A stretch of DNA of 64,000 bases, taken from positions 8,947,842 to 9,011,841 of the forward strand of contig NC_051090.1 of NCBI RefSeq assembly GCF_901709675.1, given 5' to 3'. This DNA comes from Syngnathus acus (taxonomy: Eukaryota; Chordata; Actinopteri; Syngnathiformes; Syngnathidae). Below the pieces are notes generated by a model. It did not search any database, was not told the origin of the DNA, and worked only from the letters and a program-made list of their open reading frames with translations. A program made the position numbers and the translations under genes. Of this stretch, positions 1-15,891 are shown piece by piece. Within the stretch, counting starts at the first letter, position 1. Every line of letters starts with the position of its first letter.

Positions 1-1152
1 AAGTCACGCAAGATGCAAATAATCCAATGTTGGATGTTAATACTACGAATTCCTTGCGAATAAAACATGGACTTTCATATTCTTATGAGTTGAGAATACA
101 TTATGTTAGTTCATCAATAAACATTTTATCAAGTAGCATAAATGTACAAATTGAACTTTTAACTCAGCCTGCCATGAGGGCCTTGGCTTCCAAATGACCT
201 TCAGGGAGATTTCACAAATTAATAAACTACCTTTAGTTTTGCACATAGATAAAATCCTTCAACAAACATCTAAAAGCTTCTAACAGCAGTCAGACATGTA
301 ATAAGGATATTCAAGATAACGAGGAGCACAACCTTGCTCTTATGTGAACTGAAGCGCGGCTGCTAACTTAACAGTGCAGCGACATCACAAAAAAGACCTT
401 GAACTGTAGTCAGGCTTTAGTATCGCATGTGAGCAATAGCTAAGTGCCAGGTTAGATAATAAGTGACGGAGGTTATCTTCTATTTTTCTTGTAGCCTATG
501 AAAAAAAAAAGTTAGTTTCCCCAAATCAATTCGGGTTTTATTGTTATTTTTCTTTGGCACAGTTTAAATTTTGCTTTCTTCTCAGACTTGACAAAATTGA
601 ACTGTTTTAAAAAAACAGAAGGTTGCACATTCATTTGAAGAAACATTGAGAGTAATACATATCTAGGGATAATTTAAAACCAGCAGTTACAAATCAAATG
701 TTAAGCACATTCAATAGGAAAAATATGAATGAAGCAATCCATGAAAGACTAAACATAATGCAGTACTGTATGTAATCCACCCTGCATGTCTTCTCTTGTA
801 AATTGTTTCCCCCTGCTGTTCAAAATCCATAAAGCACAGTTGGGGAGTTTCCGTTACATGACAGTTTACTGGAGCTAAATTGCAGTACAACCGATCATTT
901 TTCAGCAATAAAGTACACAGAAAAAAAAATCCTTTCAATTTTCCTACAAACTACTTACAATGTGTACATCGTTTGCACATCATTAAAATATGGCATTTAA
1001 TTTTTACAATTAAATATTAATGAGTGGAAATTTGCTTTAGGGTAGCAGGCGTTAAAATTGCTGCTCAATCCTCCATGTTATTGTATTTATGCTCAATTTT
1101 ATTTAGCTTTTTGATCATTTATTGAGATGCACCCATCTTTCCCGTATTTTAG
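1..1152. other. gipc3 intron or upstream DNA, no gene seen
   Basis: It is AT-rich with short chance ORFs only. No exon matching the GIPC N-terminal segment (QLAHGSPTG type) was found, so the start of gipc3 is left of the window. Confidence 0.7.
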
Positions 1153-5115
<3,963 letters not shown>

Positions 5116-5383
5116 ATTTGTGTGGAGACCGGAGAGCTATGTTCCCTGGCACATCCAATTATAAGAAGGCATTGTAGCCTTCTCATTTCTTACATGAATG
5201 TTTAATTCCTTCATAAATGTTTAATGCTTGCATACATTTAACATTTATGCAAGAATAACTTTCTTCTTGAACCATGACAGGGACTGAAAATTAATGTATG
5301 CTTTCTGTTTTGGTCTCTAGGCATATTAATGTTCACATCAGACTGAGAACTTAACCACCACGTACATTTTCAAGTCAAATAAA
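5116..5383 (+). other. gipc3: probable gipc3 3' UTR with AATAAA signal
   Basis: Non-coding sequence follows the gipc3 stop. The first canonical AATAAA is at 5378-5383, giving a 3' UTR of roughly 290 bases; later AATAAA copies make the exact end uncertain. Confidence 0.5.
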
Positions 5384-6026
5384 TAATGCAAAGAAAATGC
5401 ATTGCATTTACAGAAAGTCAATAGAAAAAATAAATAATCATGTTTACAACAATACTGATTGTTCATATTGTGCTTATTTAAAAAAATATATTATCTGTAT
5501 CCCGGACAGACAGCTGTTTTTCAAAGTAACATGGTATTTGTTTAAAAAAAAAAATCCTCTTGGCTGTGTAGATAATGACTTCCAAGCATCTGTCAGGCAA
5601 TAACTGCAGCAGGAAAAACAATCAGTCTTGGATCAAAATCAGGAAGTCAGATATCTTCTTGTGAATCTATGAGGAATTTTCAGTTCAAGGCTTCTTAAGA
5701 ATCATAGTCATGCAAGAAATTAAATGGGTTTCTTTTGTAACACTGACTCAGAGGTGCATTATTGTTTTTCTCTGAAAGAGACACAAGCATGTAACAAAAT
5801 ATTTCCCTTTTATGGAGTAAATATTCCATCACTACTATACTTTCAAAGGAGACTACTATTATTGGTTGTCTGGTTTTGCAAAGATAAACAAGATGTATGG
5901 CACATTTCATATTAAATGAAGAATAAAATACAATATAATTTTGTTCTAGTTTGTGAGAAGTACTGAATGAGTGGATGTTTTTTTCTTTCCTTTATTTTCA
6001 TAGTCTTTATAAGGAAGCAGTTCCAC

Positions 6027-6164
6027 TCACAATATCTCAAACCATTCAAACCTCAAGGTCAAACATCTTGGAAAGCAGAATAAAAAACAGAATACCACAG
6101 TTCCCAGTAGCACACTCAAGACAGCAATATTTCGGACATCCTTAGATGTCTTACTCAGCGGCTC
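6027..6164 (-). other. possible terminal exon encoding a membrane tail (speculative)
   Basis: After an acceptor-like TTTTCCCAG the frame EPLSKTSKDVRNIAVLSVLL, GTVVFCFLFCFPRC continues to TGA, giving 45 codons with a 20-residue hydrophobic run flanked by charges. No partner exon was found, so it may be chance. Confidence 0.2.
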
Positions 6165-6665
6165 CTGGGAAAATATTCAACAAATATTGTATTAATGTCT
6201 TCCAAAACCATTTTGGGACAGATACCACATGATATTATCAATGTTAATTGCTATCTAAGAGTTCATGCAAATATGAATTGATAAGGTAAGTATACCATAA
6301 TTAATAAAGCTACAAATATTTTCCACAAACATTTCTTTGTATTACTCATTTAAATACAAATTGCAGTGGTTTCTTTTGTAGCACAACTTTTACATTTTTT
6401 CCAACTAATGCATATATGACAGACAATCATGCATAGCTTACATGCATTTGAAAATAGAAACTTGATCATTCTCAAGTATGAAAATGTGAATGTGCGCATG
6501 TATCTCTCAAGTGTGCCTGTGTTTAAAATAATCACAGTAGATTATTGCATAAAGTTTTTAATCAAGAGATTGAGTGACGATTTGGCATCGGGGTCATCTA
6601 TCTCACAATATTTATGCTATAATGTTGTAGAGTAATTTCCTTAGTGTTGACTGTTTGTTTTTATT

Positions 6666-6692
6666 TTTTCTGTTCTGTTCTGTTCTGTTCTA
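6666..6692. repeat. (TTCTG)n microsatellite
   Basis: About five tandem TTCTG units between gipc3 and tbxa2r. Confidence 0.9.
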
Positions 6693-7262
6693 GTTGCAAA
6701 TAATGTGATGGGAAAAATAAGATCTATGTCATAAATTGTAATGTTTTGCAGTATATTGTCTTTATATTGTATTGCCAGTGATCTTTGTTGTTCCTTATGG
6801 AACCCTATTATTTTTCCACTTAAAAATGCATACATGCTTTATCATTATTATTATTGATGGGAATGCGATTACTGCATATGTGTACTGTGGAGTCATCATA
6901 TGCAGAACAGATAGAGTTGGGGAATGATGGGAAATGTAAATTACATGACAGAGTTAGGAGATTTTGCATTTTGAAATTATTTGTCTATCAAACAAAGCAA
7001 ACACAATGCGAGACAAAGCAAATGTTATTTTGATAAAGTACCACAGTCCCATAATTGTAATGATTCGTCGCTGTTGCTGTCTTCTTATTGATTACAATTC
7101 AATTTATGGTCCACTCCAGCATGTTTTTCATTATGGTGTATGTGTTGGGGTAAGAGTCAAGACGGGATCTTCCACAGGGTGTCACTCAAGACAGCAAGTC
7201 AGCACTGACTGCAAAGCAGATCATTACTATAACCAAGCTTCTTCTGTTCGCTGAACCAGAGA

Positions 7263-7580
7263 TCAACCATCCAAGTAGTGGCTTTCTAGTGTAAGGGGTG
7301 TTTCATTTAATTTTTCATTCTGTCCCATTTCATCTGAGCTGAGAGGCCGTCCAAGTGAAGAAGAATGTGTTAATCTGTTAATGGTGCTCCTGAAAGATTG
7401 GTTTAAGGTGGACCATCGGGACCAGTCCATGTGGGGGTAGACTCTCTGTAATACCGCCCTGCGAAACAGGATATACACCCATGGGTCTAAGATCTGGTTC
7501 CAGGATGCAAAGCGCAGCCACAGCAGAAGATATGTGACCTGGAGAGGACGTCCACTCAGCACAGTTTGTGCAATAAAGAC
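7263..7580 (-). CDS. tbxa2r: tbxa2r coding exon 2: TM6 to C-tail and stop
   Basis: Acceptor CCATCAG|GTCTTTATTG. It encodes [22 protein letters not shown]7 with DPWVY, and a Ser/Thr-rich cytoplasmic tail ending in LDG and TGA 7263-7265. The tail is plausible for GRK phosphorylation, which is an inference. Confidence 0.94.
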   Translation of the reverse strand, partial: VFIAQTVLSGRPLQVTYLLLWLRFASWNQILDPWVYILFRRAVLQRVYPHMDWSRWSTLNQSFRSTINRLTHSSSLGRPLSSDEMGQNEKLNETPLTLESHYLDG

Positions 7581-10500
7581 CTGATGGAGGAGGAAAGAAA
7601 CAAAACAAATCAGATTGAATAAATTAAGTACCATAGATGTGGTGATAATTCAACCGGGGAAGTCACACTTGTATTAATGACACAAAATGAACAAGCACAA
7701 AGTATGATGAAAAATGAGAGTTAAGAATGAAATGGATGGAATTAATTGGATTAACCTGGCCTGACAATTATGTTGGATTAACCTTTCCACAGCGGCTTTT
7801 TATCATTGTTGAATTGCACAGTCAACTGGCATTATTGATGACATGAAGCAGTTCAGAAAATGGATAGATGGATTACCATATTTTCTGGACTATAAGGCGC
7901 ACCTAAAAACCTAAAATTTTCTCAAAAGCCGACAGTGCGCTTTATAGTCCGGTGCGCCTTATATATGGTCCAAATTCCTAAATTTAAACTGCCCCGAAGC
8001 ATTGTGTCATGAAATCAATCATAAGTGGCCCGCTGAAGACTATGAATCATGAATCAAAAAGACTATGGATCATTATTTTGTGATTATAAAGTAATTTGTT
8101 GCGTTTAAAGTTGAAATAAAAAATGATTTGATTTGGATTAAAAATCTGACATGATGCGTTAATGGTGCGCCTTATAGTCCGGTGCGCCTTATATAAGGAC
8201 ACGGTTTTAAAATGGGCCATTCATTGAAGGTGTGCCTTATAGTCCGGTGCGCCTTATAGTCCGGAAAATACGGTAATATAAAAATACAGCTTTGGTAGGG
8301 CAGACATGCCACAGAGATCAACAGTTTGTATGTCTGCAGTTTACCATAAATACGACAAGCAGTTACTCATTGGAACAGCAGCCATATCCATGCCAAGTGA
8401 CAATGAGGCTAGTTTGACAATACACTGCAGCACACATACAAAACAGTCATGCAATATTGTTCTCATAGATTATTTGAAACGCTGAAAAGTGGGATGCTAC
8501 AGTTTACATATTTTCCGCATGATAAAAGACAGCACTGTGTAACATGCCTTTAACAAATGACAGGACATAAAAAGCAAGTATAAACAAACAGCAGCAGCAT
8601 CACAAAAAGATGAGACAATGGCTAACCCAGCGATTTGGTGGGTTAGAGGAGAACGGCCATTGAAAAAAATGAATGACCTCATGGTTTGTTTGGCTTGGTG
8701 GAGTTCCAGACCGATGTTAAGTGGGGTGACTGATGATTATGATGAAACTGTGCGAGTCATCTAACATTCACATTTCACTCGCCTTATTCGGGAAAGGTGA
8801 CATATGATGTATATCCAGGGGTCAAATATTTGATTGCAGGTGGCCAAGCGTATGTACAACAAAATACTTTCACCTTTTACGGCTTCCCCAGTCGAAGAAT
8901 TCACCAGAATATAAATCTGTGCAAGGTATCACACAACCAAAGTAAGACCAGGGCCGCAAACCAAATATTGTATTTAATGGGCTTATACACGTCACACCCA
9001 TATTTTTTGCTGTATTATATAATCTAAATCTTTATATAAAGACTTGGGCAATTCTTGTTGCAATGTTTTAACATGAATATTCTGGTCATTTAAATCTAAA
9101 CATGAATTGTTTGCAAACATTAACTCTGATTTTGAGTGACGGCTGTATTTAGAGAAGTGAAAGAGATTATGAAGACTTTTTATCGGAATATGCCATTTGC
9201 AAAATTTATCACATCATCTAAAAATGCAAGACAAATGTTTGTTACTTCTTTCAGCATCAGCTAGTTGCGAGAAAATAGATGAAGTTGTTTTCATGTTAAC
9301 CAAGTGAAAAAGAATGGTACTCAGCAGCCAGGACAGATGTGTATATCACTTTCCTACGTTGAAGTTTATTGTCTTGGTCTATTTTGAGGTTCCGCTGCAG
9401 TTGCCAAAGGTCAAAAACAGACAGTGATGGAGCACTGACCGTATCATCTAACACCACCTTCTATGGAGCGCTGGCAAGTGTTTTTATTTGCTTTTAGCTT
9501 GCTTTTAGCTAGAACAATTTGCTGATTTCTACTATCTCCATGGAGACCGACATGGCATACATGTAAGAGTAGTTTTCTTTTTGAGGATGCTGACTTTGCC
9601 TGTGCTGTACAGCAAATATCAACTACTGTAGAGAGTTAAAGTCCCTCAGGTTATCGGCAGGCTTTTAGTTCAGCTCACGAGGACGTTGCATTGCTGATGA
9701 GCAATGAAGCGTGTAGAAAGGAAGCACAGTAAAATCTCCTAGGATGGCATGATGCCCCATTATGGTAGTGCTGATAAAAGAAAAAAAAAAGATTAAAATG
9801 TCAGAATAGGGTGCTAAATGCTTTAGATGCCTTTCAGATGTTAGAGTGATGCCATATGGTGGTTACTACGCTGAGTCGGTTAATTTTTGTGTCCTAAAGA
9901 CATGCTTTGGAAACCCTTCTTGAAATGTACCGTGAATGTTTTCTTATTTATTTTCGTTGCAGTCTCGTGTCCTTATAAAGGCAATGACAAAGCGTTCACT
10001 GATTTATATTGGCAACGATGAATCGTTCACTGTGCTAAATTGGGAAACTGCCTTGACTAAAATTACAACTGTAATTTAAATTTAATTTAAACTGACCTTT
10101 TGTGTCTGGGACAAATTCTCATGATTAGTACAGAAAATATGACTCAAATTAAATCATTGCAGTATTATATTTTGGATTACCATTCGGACAAACAGACTTA
10201 CCAGCATCGGGCACCAGCAGATGGAAGCGATGGCCATGATCAGGATAAGCTGCACCATCATTTCCACTTCCTGGTCTCGGGGACGTTGCATCTTATCTTG
10301 TCCGCAGCACACCTTGATGAGCGTCACAACACTCACGGTGTTCAACACAAAGGACACCGCAATACATGTCAACCCGACCATGGAGAAGAGCACAGAAAAG
10401 GTCAGGTCACTGCCCTCTGAACTAATGTTGAAAAAACACCAAGAGCCAGGTATCTGCATGTGGTAGCTCCCGACTCCGGTCAGAGGCAGCGACGCTATGC

Positions 10501-11020
10501 AGCTGGCAATGAACCACACCAGCAGCAAAATGAAGACTGTTCGCTTCTTGGGCATGGTGGTGGTACGTGCAAATGGACGGGTGATGCCAATGAAGCGCTC
10601 CAAAGCCATAGCAGCACCAAGCAGCAGTGGGCACAGTCCATAGAAGACCATTGACATGCCCATGAAGTTACAGAAATGGCAGTGTGGATCTAAATTACGC
10701 CAGTTGAAGTGTGTCACATGAAAGGAGACCACAATGCTGCCTGTAACCACCAGACCCATGAAGTCAGTGACCACCAGGCCACCCAGGAAAATGAGAAAGG
10801 AAGAACGCGAGCTGCTGCGAGTCCGTTGGAATGATTTGACGAGAACCACAAAGGCGACGAGATTGGAGGTGATACCCAACACACTGAAGATGGAAGAGAA
10901 GTAAGCTGAGGCGATGGTGGGGACAATCTTAAATGGAGGATTGTTAATGGAGTAGCAGATTGGGGTGTCGTTGGAGGGTGCTTCCATTGATGTGTTCATG
11001 GTGTCCAGATGAGATGGCAT
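7263..11020 (-). CDS. tbxa2r: Thromboxane A2 receptor (prostanoid TP, class A GPCR)
   Basis: Two coding exons (11020-10202, then 7580-7263) give a complete 378-residue receptor. Seven membrane segments lie near residues 33-61, 74-98, 114-140, 162-184, 207-236, 257-284 and 290-312. N9 and N17 are glycosylation sequons. C114 and C195 would form the TM3-ECL2 disulfide. ECL2 carries the prostanoid hallmark GSWCF (192-196). R296 in [16 protein letters not shown] matches the TM7 arginine that binds the prostanoid carboxylate. The single coding intron sits in TM6 ([11 protein letters not shown]), as in other prostanoid receptors. [20 protein letters not shown] and the QRPRD..EVEMM segment fit TP rather than FP. 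TP couples mainly to Gq and G12/13 in thrombocytes and vascular muscle (family knowledge). The first ATG is 11020-11018; the ATG at 10999-10997 has a stronger ACC context and is an alternative start. Confidence 0.95.
7581..10201 (-). other. tbxa2r: tbxa2r intron
   Basis: It holds the 398-bp TA-type transposon at 7876-8273. The rest is AT-rich without a supportable exon. Confidence 0.8.
7876..8273 (+). mobile_element. TA-flanked non-autonomous transposon, copy 1 (398 bp)
   Basis: The ends are CCATATTTTCTGGACTATAA and its inverse TTATAGTCCGGAAAATACGG, bounded by TA on both sides (Tc1/mariner-type target). Inside, the CTTATAGTCCGGTGCGCC unit recurs several times. It lies in the tbxa2r intron. 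Confidence 0.85.
10202..11020 (-). CDS. tbxa2r: tbxa2r coding exon 1: N-terminus to mid TM6
   Basis: It encodes 273 codons from [12 protein letters not shown] to ICWCPML, with donor CTG|GTAAGT reading leftward at 10201. The TM3 end reads ERF (141-143) in place of the usual E/DRY. Confidence 0.94.
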
Positions 11021-11074
11021 GTCCACTTCAGATTGTGGAGAACAATATCACTACGAAGAATACGGCTCTTCCAC
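11021..11074 (-). other. tbxa2r: tbxa2r 5' UTR part of coding exon 1
   Basis: A consensus acceptor (pyrimidine run then TTTTCAAG) ends just above 11074 on the minus strand, 54 bases before the ATG, implying an upstream non-coding exon. Confidence 0.5.
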
Positions 11075-11949
11075 CTTGAAAAGAAATACAAAATCCATCA
11101 TCCATTTTGTGTAAACACACACAACACACATACTTTACACATACTACATTTTTTAAATGTGGTAGTTGGCCTACCATGTGTATTTTTATTTTTTTTTAAT
11201 TATATTTTACATACATTAATCTGTATACAGTCAGCAATTCAAGTAAGATTTCAGAATCAAAATTATTGCAATAAATAATTTAAGCATGAAGGAATATTGA
11301 TAATAACATTTACTCCCAGTTGTCAAGTCTGATTAACTGTCTTAAATGCAAGTGAATACTGGTAAATGTGCAATCATTAACTAAGAAATATTCATGGCTA
11401 TAAAATCATGTGTTTTTGATCATTTTAATGGACAACAAACTAAGAAAATATGCATAGAACATTGAAGAGCGACCCTAACTGATAAGCTTCCAGGAAACGT
11501 TTATGAGAATAATTCAGCCAGTAAAAGGAAACACAGTCAGACGAAAATTCCCCCCAGTAATCATTTCCGACATTTCAGACATCGTAAACAAAGTAACCCC
11601 GTTTTTTGCAGGATGCTTGGATTCATTTTGAAAAGTGAGATGATTTCATGTTAAGGGAATTACAATAAGTGGTGTTTGTTGTGGATCACATTTTAACCAG
11701 AAATAAAACAAATGTACCATAATCTGTAATCCCTAACTATCACAGTGCAGTCAATTACAACACAATGAGAGTTTCATAGTTGAAATCATCAATCTTACTC
11801 CGAAATAACAAAATATTAAGCTGGCATGGAAAATATCCTGATATTTACTTTGTCGTGTTCAGTACGATTGAATTAAATCATTTTGGACTTCAAATAGATA
11901 CGCCAGATAATCCACAGATACTAAAAAGGTAGAAGGTACGACATTGCCT

Positions 11950-12160
11950 GCTCCGTCTGAGGGTGCTCAGGAGGCAAAACATGGAAGGAAAGCTGCTGAC
12001 TTTCCAACGCTGCTCTCAGAAGGTCATTGGATGTTCCCTCCTTTCCCAGAAGGACATTTACAAAATCTGCTGCCTCAGCAGAACGGGAAACATTATCATG
12101 GACAGCTCGCATCCGGGCTCCCACCTGTTTGACTTATTGCCCTCTAGCTGTTGAGCAGGG
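11950..12160 (+). mobile_element. LINE 3'-end fragment (end of reverse-transcriptase ORF)
   Basis: The plus-strand frame from 11963 reads QKDIYKICCLSRTGN..DSSHPGSHLFDLLPS, the motif found at the C-terminus of fish jockey-group LINE polyproteins. It is truncated at the 5' side and interrupted afterwards. It lies upstream of tbxa2r. Confidence 0.7.
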
Positions 12161-12610
12161 GCAGAACATACAAATAAACATCGATAATGTTTTGGTACAT
12201 CAAGAAGTCATCCTTAGCTTTTCTCTGCAATGTATATTAATCCACTTCTCATTTGTAAACCAATTAATGAAACACTTTGGTAACTTTATTTCTTCTACAA
12301 TAACATCCACTCGAGATGAATGAAAACAGCATCTTTTTTAAAATCACCTAACATAGTTAGGCAACTAAAACTATTGTAACTCTGACAGACCCAAATTTGT
12401 GGTCTATACAGGGAATTAACTTCACTCCCTTGGACAATTCTAACACGAGGCCGATGGTGCTTGAACTGAAAAACTTTTAAGTGTGCCATTAGACAAAAGT
12501 GCCCATTAGCTTCGGAATCAATATGTCAGTCTATCATATTCAGTCTAGCTTTAAGGAGACATGCAAATTGTTTCTCAGTGAAAGAAAATGGGAAACCACA
12601 GAAACCTAAG

Positions 12611-12640
12611 TGTGTGTGCGTGTGTGTGTGTGTGTGTGTT
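12611..12640. repeat. (GT)n microsatellite
   Basis: About 15 GT units with one CG interruption, upstream of tbxa2r. Confidence 0.95.
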
Positions 12641-13658
12641 GCATGCAAAATGCAAAGATTACGCTAATCATACGGCTGAAATCTGCTCGAGTCTCTGTTT
12701 ATAAAGTCATTAAAAGAATATTAGTGGGCCACTATCGATCGATTTCGCCTCTGCTCACACTCACTACAATTATAAGCCGCAAAACAGTGGTTATCACACT
12801 TTTTACACAAAATAACACAATTGACAACAAAATTGAGGTTGAGGTTTTATTCTAAAAATGAGTATTTACAAATGTGAGTTAATGCAACAGTATGGATTGT
12901 TTGAACCTTAACAATGTGCTTAAATATAGGATGAAGACAAACTGTACTTTGAATAAGGATTCAATAAAACTGTACTGTACATTCAAGTTAATTAAAAACA
13001 GCAGCTCAATAAATATTTAGAAATAAACCGATTTCAAAAATGGAATGCAAGTGTGTTATTTAGTTGTTGAAGTAAAAGTTTAATGAATATTGTGTATGCC
13101 TTGCACGCACATCTGTCAATAAAATACTTTGATGAGTAAATTTTGTCATTTTTATTTAGGTTGCTTTAGCACTGCATTATTGTACCGAGCAAGCGGGACA
13201 GTGACATTTTAGTTAAGTTGGACTTTTGTATTTATCGACTGTGGAGATTCCATTTTAAATGGAAAACTAATGTGGTCCGTAGCCTTTTTTTTAATAGCAC
13301 GTGTGTGGTTATAAACCACGAACTGTCAAAGTTGTAAAATGCTTGATAAAAGTTTCTACTGTGCAAGAAAAAAAAAGTTGCTAAAAATACTGTACAGTAG
13401 TTTTCTTGAAGATTCCAGTATTTGACAGCTCACAGTAAAAATTATGCCCACAATACCACTCGTACTAATTGCAAGAAATACAACAGCATCTCTATGTAAC
13501 TGTTTTGTATATGCTTAAACCCAACTCCAGCAACCAGAAAAAAACTCTTACCAAAGTAAGACATTTAAAGGCAACATTGTGAACGCTGTTCTTCTAACAG
13601 AAACCGCTGTGCATTTTGTATGTTTATCAAGTGAGGTGGTAATGAGTTTTTGTCTTAC

Positions 13659-13780
13659 CATTAGAGAAGCTTAGATGCTGACTTTGAGCTCTCCATCCAG
13701 ACCATCAATCTGCTTCTCATTAGTCATGGATCTAACGCAATGGCCATAGAAGACTGGGGACCATTTTCAATGTATGCACC
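13659..13780 (-). other. tbxa2r: candidate non-coding 5' exon of tbxa2r with upstream ORFs
   Basis: On the minus strand an acceptor (CTTTGACAG) precedes 13780 and a strong donor (AATG|GTAAGAC) follows 13659, enclosing 122 bases with stops in the frames. It lies 2.6 kb upstream of the acceptor at 11074. It holds a short ORF (13727-13671, 18 codons plus stop) and an overlapping shorter one; splicing to 11074 would create a third beginning ATGGTGGAAGAG. Transcript evidence is needed, as this could be a chance splice pair. Confidence 0.4.
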
Positions 13781-13799
13781 CTGTCAAAGGAAAGTTACA

Positions 13800-13970
13800 C
13801 ACAAAAAAAAAGTAGTGCCACAACACACTTAACAATAACCCTTCAACATATCCTTTCTTTTGCTGCTGCCCAGCTCTCAGCAGCTCAGATAATCATCTTT
13901 CCCTCGAGTCATACTTCCTTTAGCTCCCTGCAAAAAGGGGAAGGGCTTTGGCAACAGTTAGAAACTATTT
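13800..13970 (-). promoter_or_regulatory. candidate regulatory patch upstream of tbxa2r leader exon
   Basis: It contains AGATAA (GATA-type), an AGGAAGT (ETS-type) core and TGACTC (AP-1/NF-E2-type) within about 100 bases, a combination common at thrombocyte genes. Short motifs like these occur by chance, so this is only suggestive. Confidence 0.2.
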
Positions 13971-15487
13971 GAGGCAAGAATGAGGTTCACAAAAAAAATG
14001 TTCAAAGCATAAGTAAGACATTTATAAGTGGTCCACTGAGGGGAGAGGGTTAGGGGGGGCTGTAAGCATCTGTCTCATTTTGAGGATATGTCGTCCTCTA
14101 ACTTGTGCACCCATAAAAGGGTATCATATAAACCATAAAAGCTGCTTGTGTATGCAATAAACCACATATACATTTTAGAAATGATCTAACTTGTATTAAG
14201 TTAAGGACATAAAAGAAAACACTGCCAATGGTTCCATTGTTTAGGTCTTATTTGTTTTGCTTAATAGCTTTTTAAGACAGACCTAAGTGGTGTAGATCTG
14301 GACCAATACTTCTAAATCTAAATTTAAGTCAGCTTTGAAGGTTTTTCAGATTTTTGGTCCAGCATCTAATGTAGATATTTGGTTGTTCTAAAAAAAAAAG
14401 TGTGTCAGGCTGCTATATCGTAGGTATAATCACTTTATTATAATGCCAAAGTGTGGTGCTGATGCAGTTGCACCCAAATGTAGAAAAAGCAAACATGACA
14501 TCACCATGGTCACAGTGGTTAAGGATGCGAGACATGTTTTTTTTTTTTTTTTTTTAGGCTTCAAATCATTGTTGTAAATGAAAAACAAAGTGTTTGATAA
14601 GATTCTCTAATTGAAGTGTTTGTCAAACGAAATAAGTTCTAATAACCAATCCAAGAACACAATTAGCCATGAATTACGTACTTGAAAACACAAATGTGGG
14701 TATTATTGAACAACAGCTAATTTTACATGACTTAAATAATGAAATTCAATTCTGCCTTCATACATCGTTATTTTCCTCCTCTATTCCCTACACTTCAGTA
14801 TAAATGGGATATCTAGACAGTATTATCAAGATTGTATTAAACATGCTCAATTTAATGTTTTCTTCAATTTTGGCGATTAGATTTTAGTGGTTGAACCATG
14901 AAACCACCCTAATAATTGTCTTTGCCGCTTTTGTAATTTAAACACACAATCAATCCCCAGCTCATATCACTTCAACTTTATTATCTTCTCTTTGTCTAAG
15001 TAATTTGGATATTCCTTCCATTTTCCCCAGCTCAGCGCTGCCCCTATTAGCATTTCTTTTTAGTTTGCACGAGTCACACTCTCAGTGATATGGTGGTCTC
15101 AAGCAAGCCAATCACAGCCATTGTTTGCATCTGTCGACTCACCACATCCGGACATATATTTTAACTAACTCTAATCCATCCAACTTTAAAAGGATTTCCA
15201 CTGCATTACATGCAATCAGGCTGGCTTTTAACTGCTGCACAAAACTCGCATTATCTTCTTCTACTCTCATTTCACCAAGCTTTTTACATAGTACATCCGC
15301 AGCATACAATGGATTTTCTTTTTTGGGTGAAGTATCATAAAACCCCAAAGATAGACCATTTTATATAATGCAACCAAAAGTTAAAAATAATTATGTCAAC
15401 TTTTAATTATCAAATGGTGGTGACACACTTATTAATGCTCACAGATAGTTGCTAAAAGTGTGTAGGGTTCATGTAATTTTTTCAACA

Positions 15488-15891
15488 CTGTATTTTCCGG
15501 ACTATAAGGCGCACCGGACTATAAGGCGCACCTTCAATGAATGGCCCATTTTAAAACTTTGTCCTTATATAAGGCGCACCTGACTATAGGGCGCACCATT
15601 AATGCATCATGTCAGATTTTTAATCCAAATCAAATCATTCTCCATTTTATCTTTTTTATTTCAACTTCAGACGCAACAAATTACTTTATAATCACAAAAT
15701 AATGATCCATAGTCTTTTTGATTCATGATTCATAGTCTTCAGCGGGCCACTTATGATTGATTTCATGACACAATGCTTCGGGCCAGTTTAAATTGAGGAA
15801 TTTGGTCCATATATAAGGTGGACCGGACTATAAGGCGCACTGTCGGCTTTTGAGAAAATTTTAGGATTTTAGGTGCGCCTTATAGTCCGGT
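15488..15891 (-). mobile_element. TA-type non-autonomous transposon, copy 2 (inverted, one end lost)
   Basis: This is the reverse complement of the 7876-8273 copy along its whole length, including the CGAAGCATTGTGTCATG block. The right terminal repeat stops at AGTCCGG, so the last bases and the TA flank are eroded. Confidence 0.85.

Larger units (their letters stand above)
5384..7262. other. region between convergent gipc3 and tbxa2r
   Basis: The tbxa2r 3' UTR probably occupies the right part; minus-strand AATAAA is at 6660-6665. A pentanucleotide repeat and one possible minus-strand terminal exon (6027-6164) are the only structured items. Confidence 0.6.

Noticed and set aside
7581-7634. 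Reading tbxa2r exon 2 as starting at an ATG (MVLNLFN..)
   Set aside because: Those codons are intron sequence before the CCATCAG acceptor; splicing at 7580 restores TM6.
11021-11026. Extension of the tbxa2r protein by two residues to a GTG codon
   Set aside because: A vertebrate mRNA would start at ATG; the first in-frame ATG is at 11020-11018.
11921-12124. Minus-strand open frame that looks well-composed (ARMRAVHDNVSRSAEAADF)
   Set aside because: The opposite strand carries a recognisable LINE C-terminal motif (DSSHPGSHLFDLLPS), so this frame is its antisense shadow; it also begins with GTG, not ATG.
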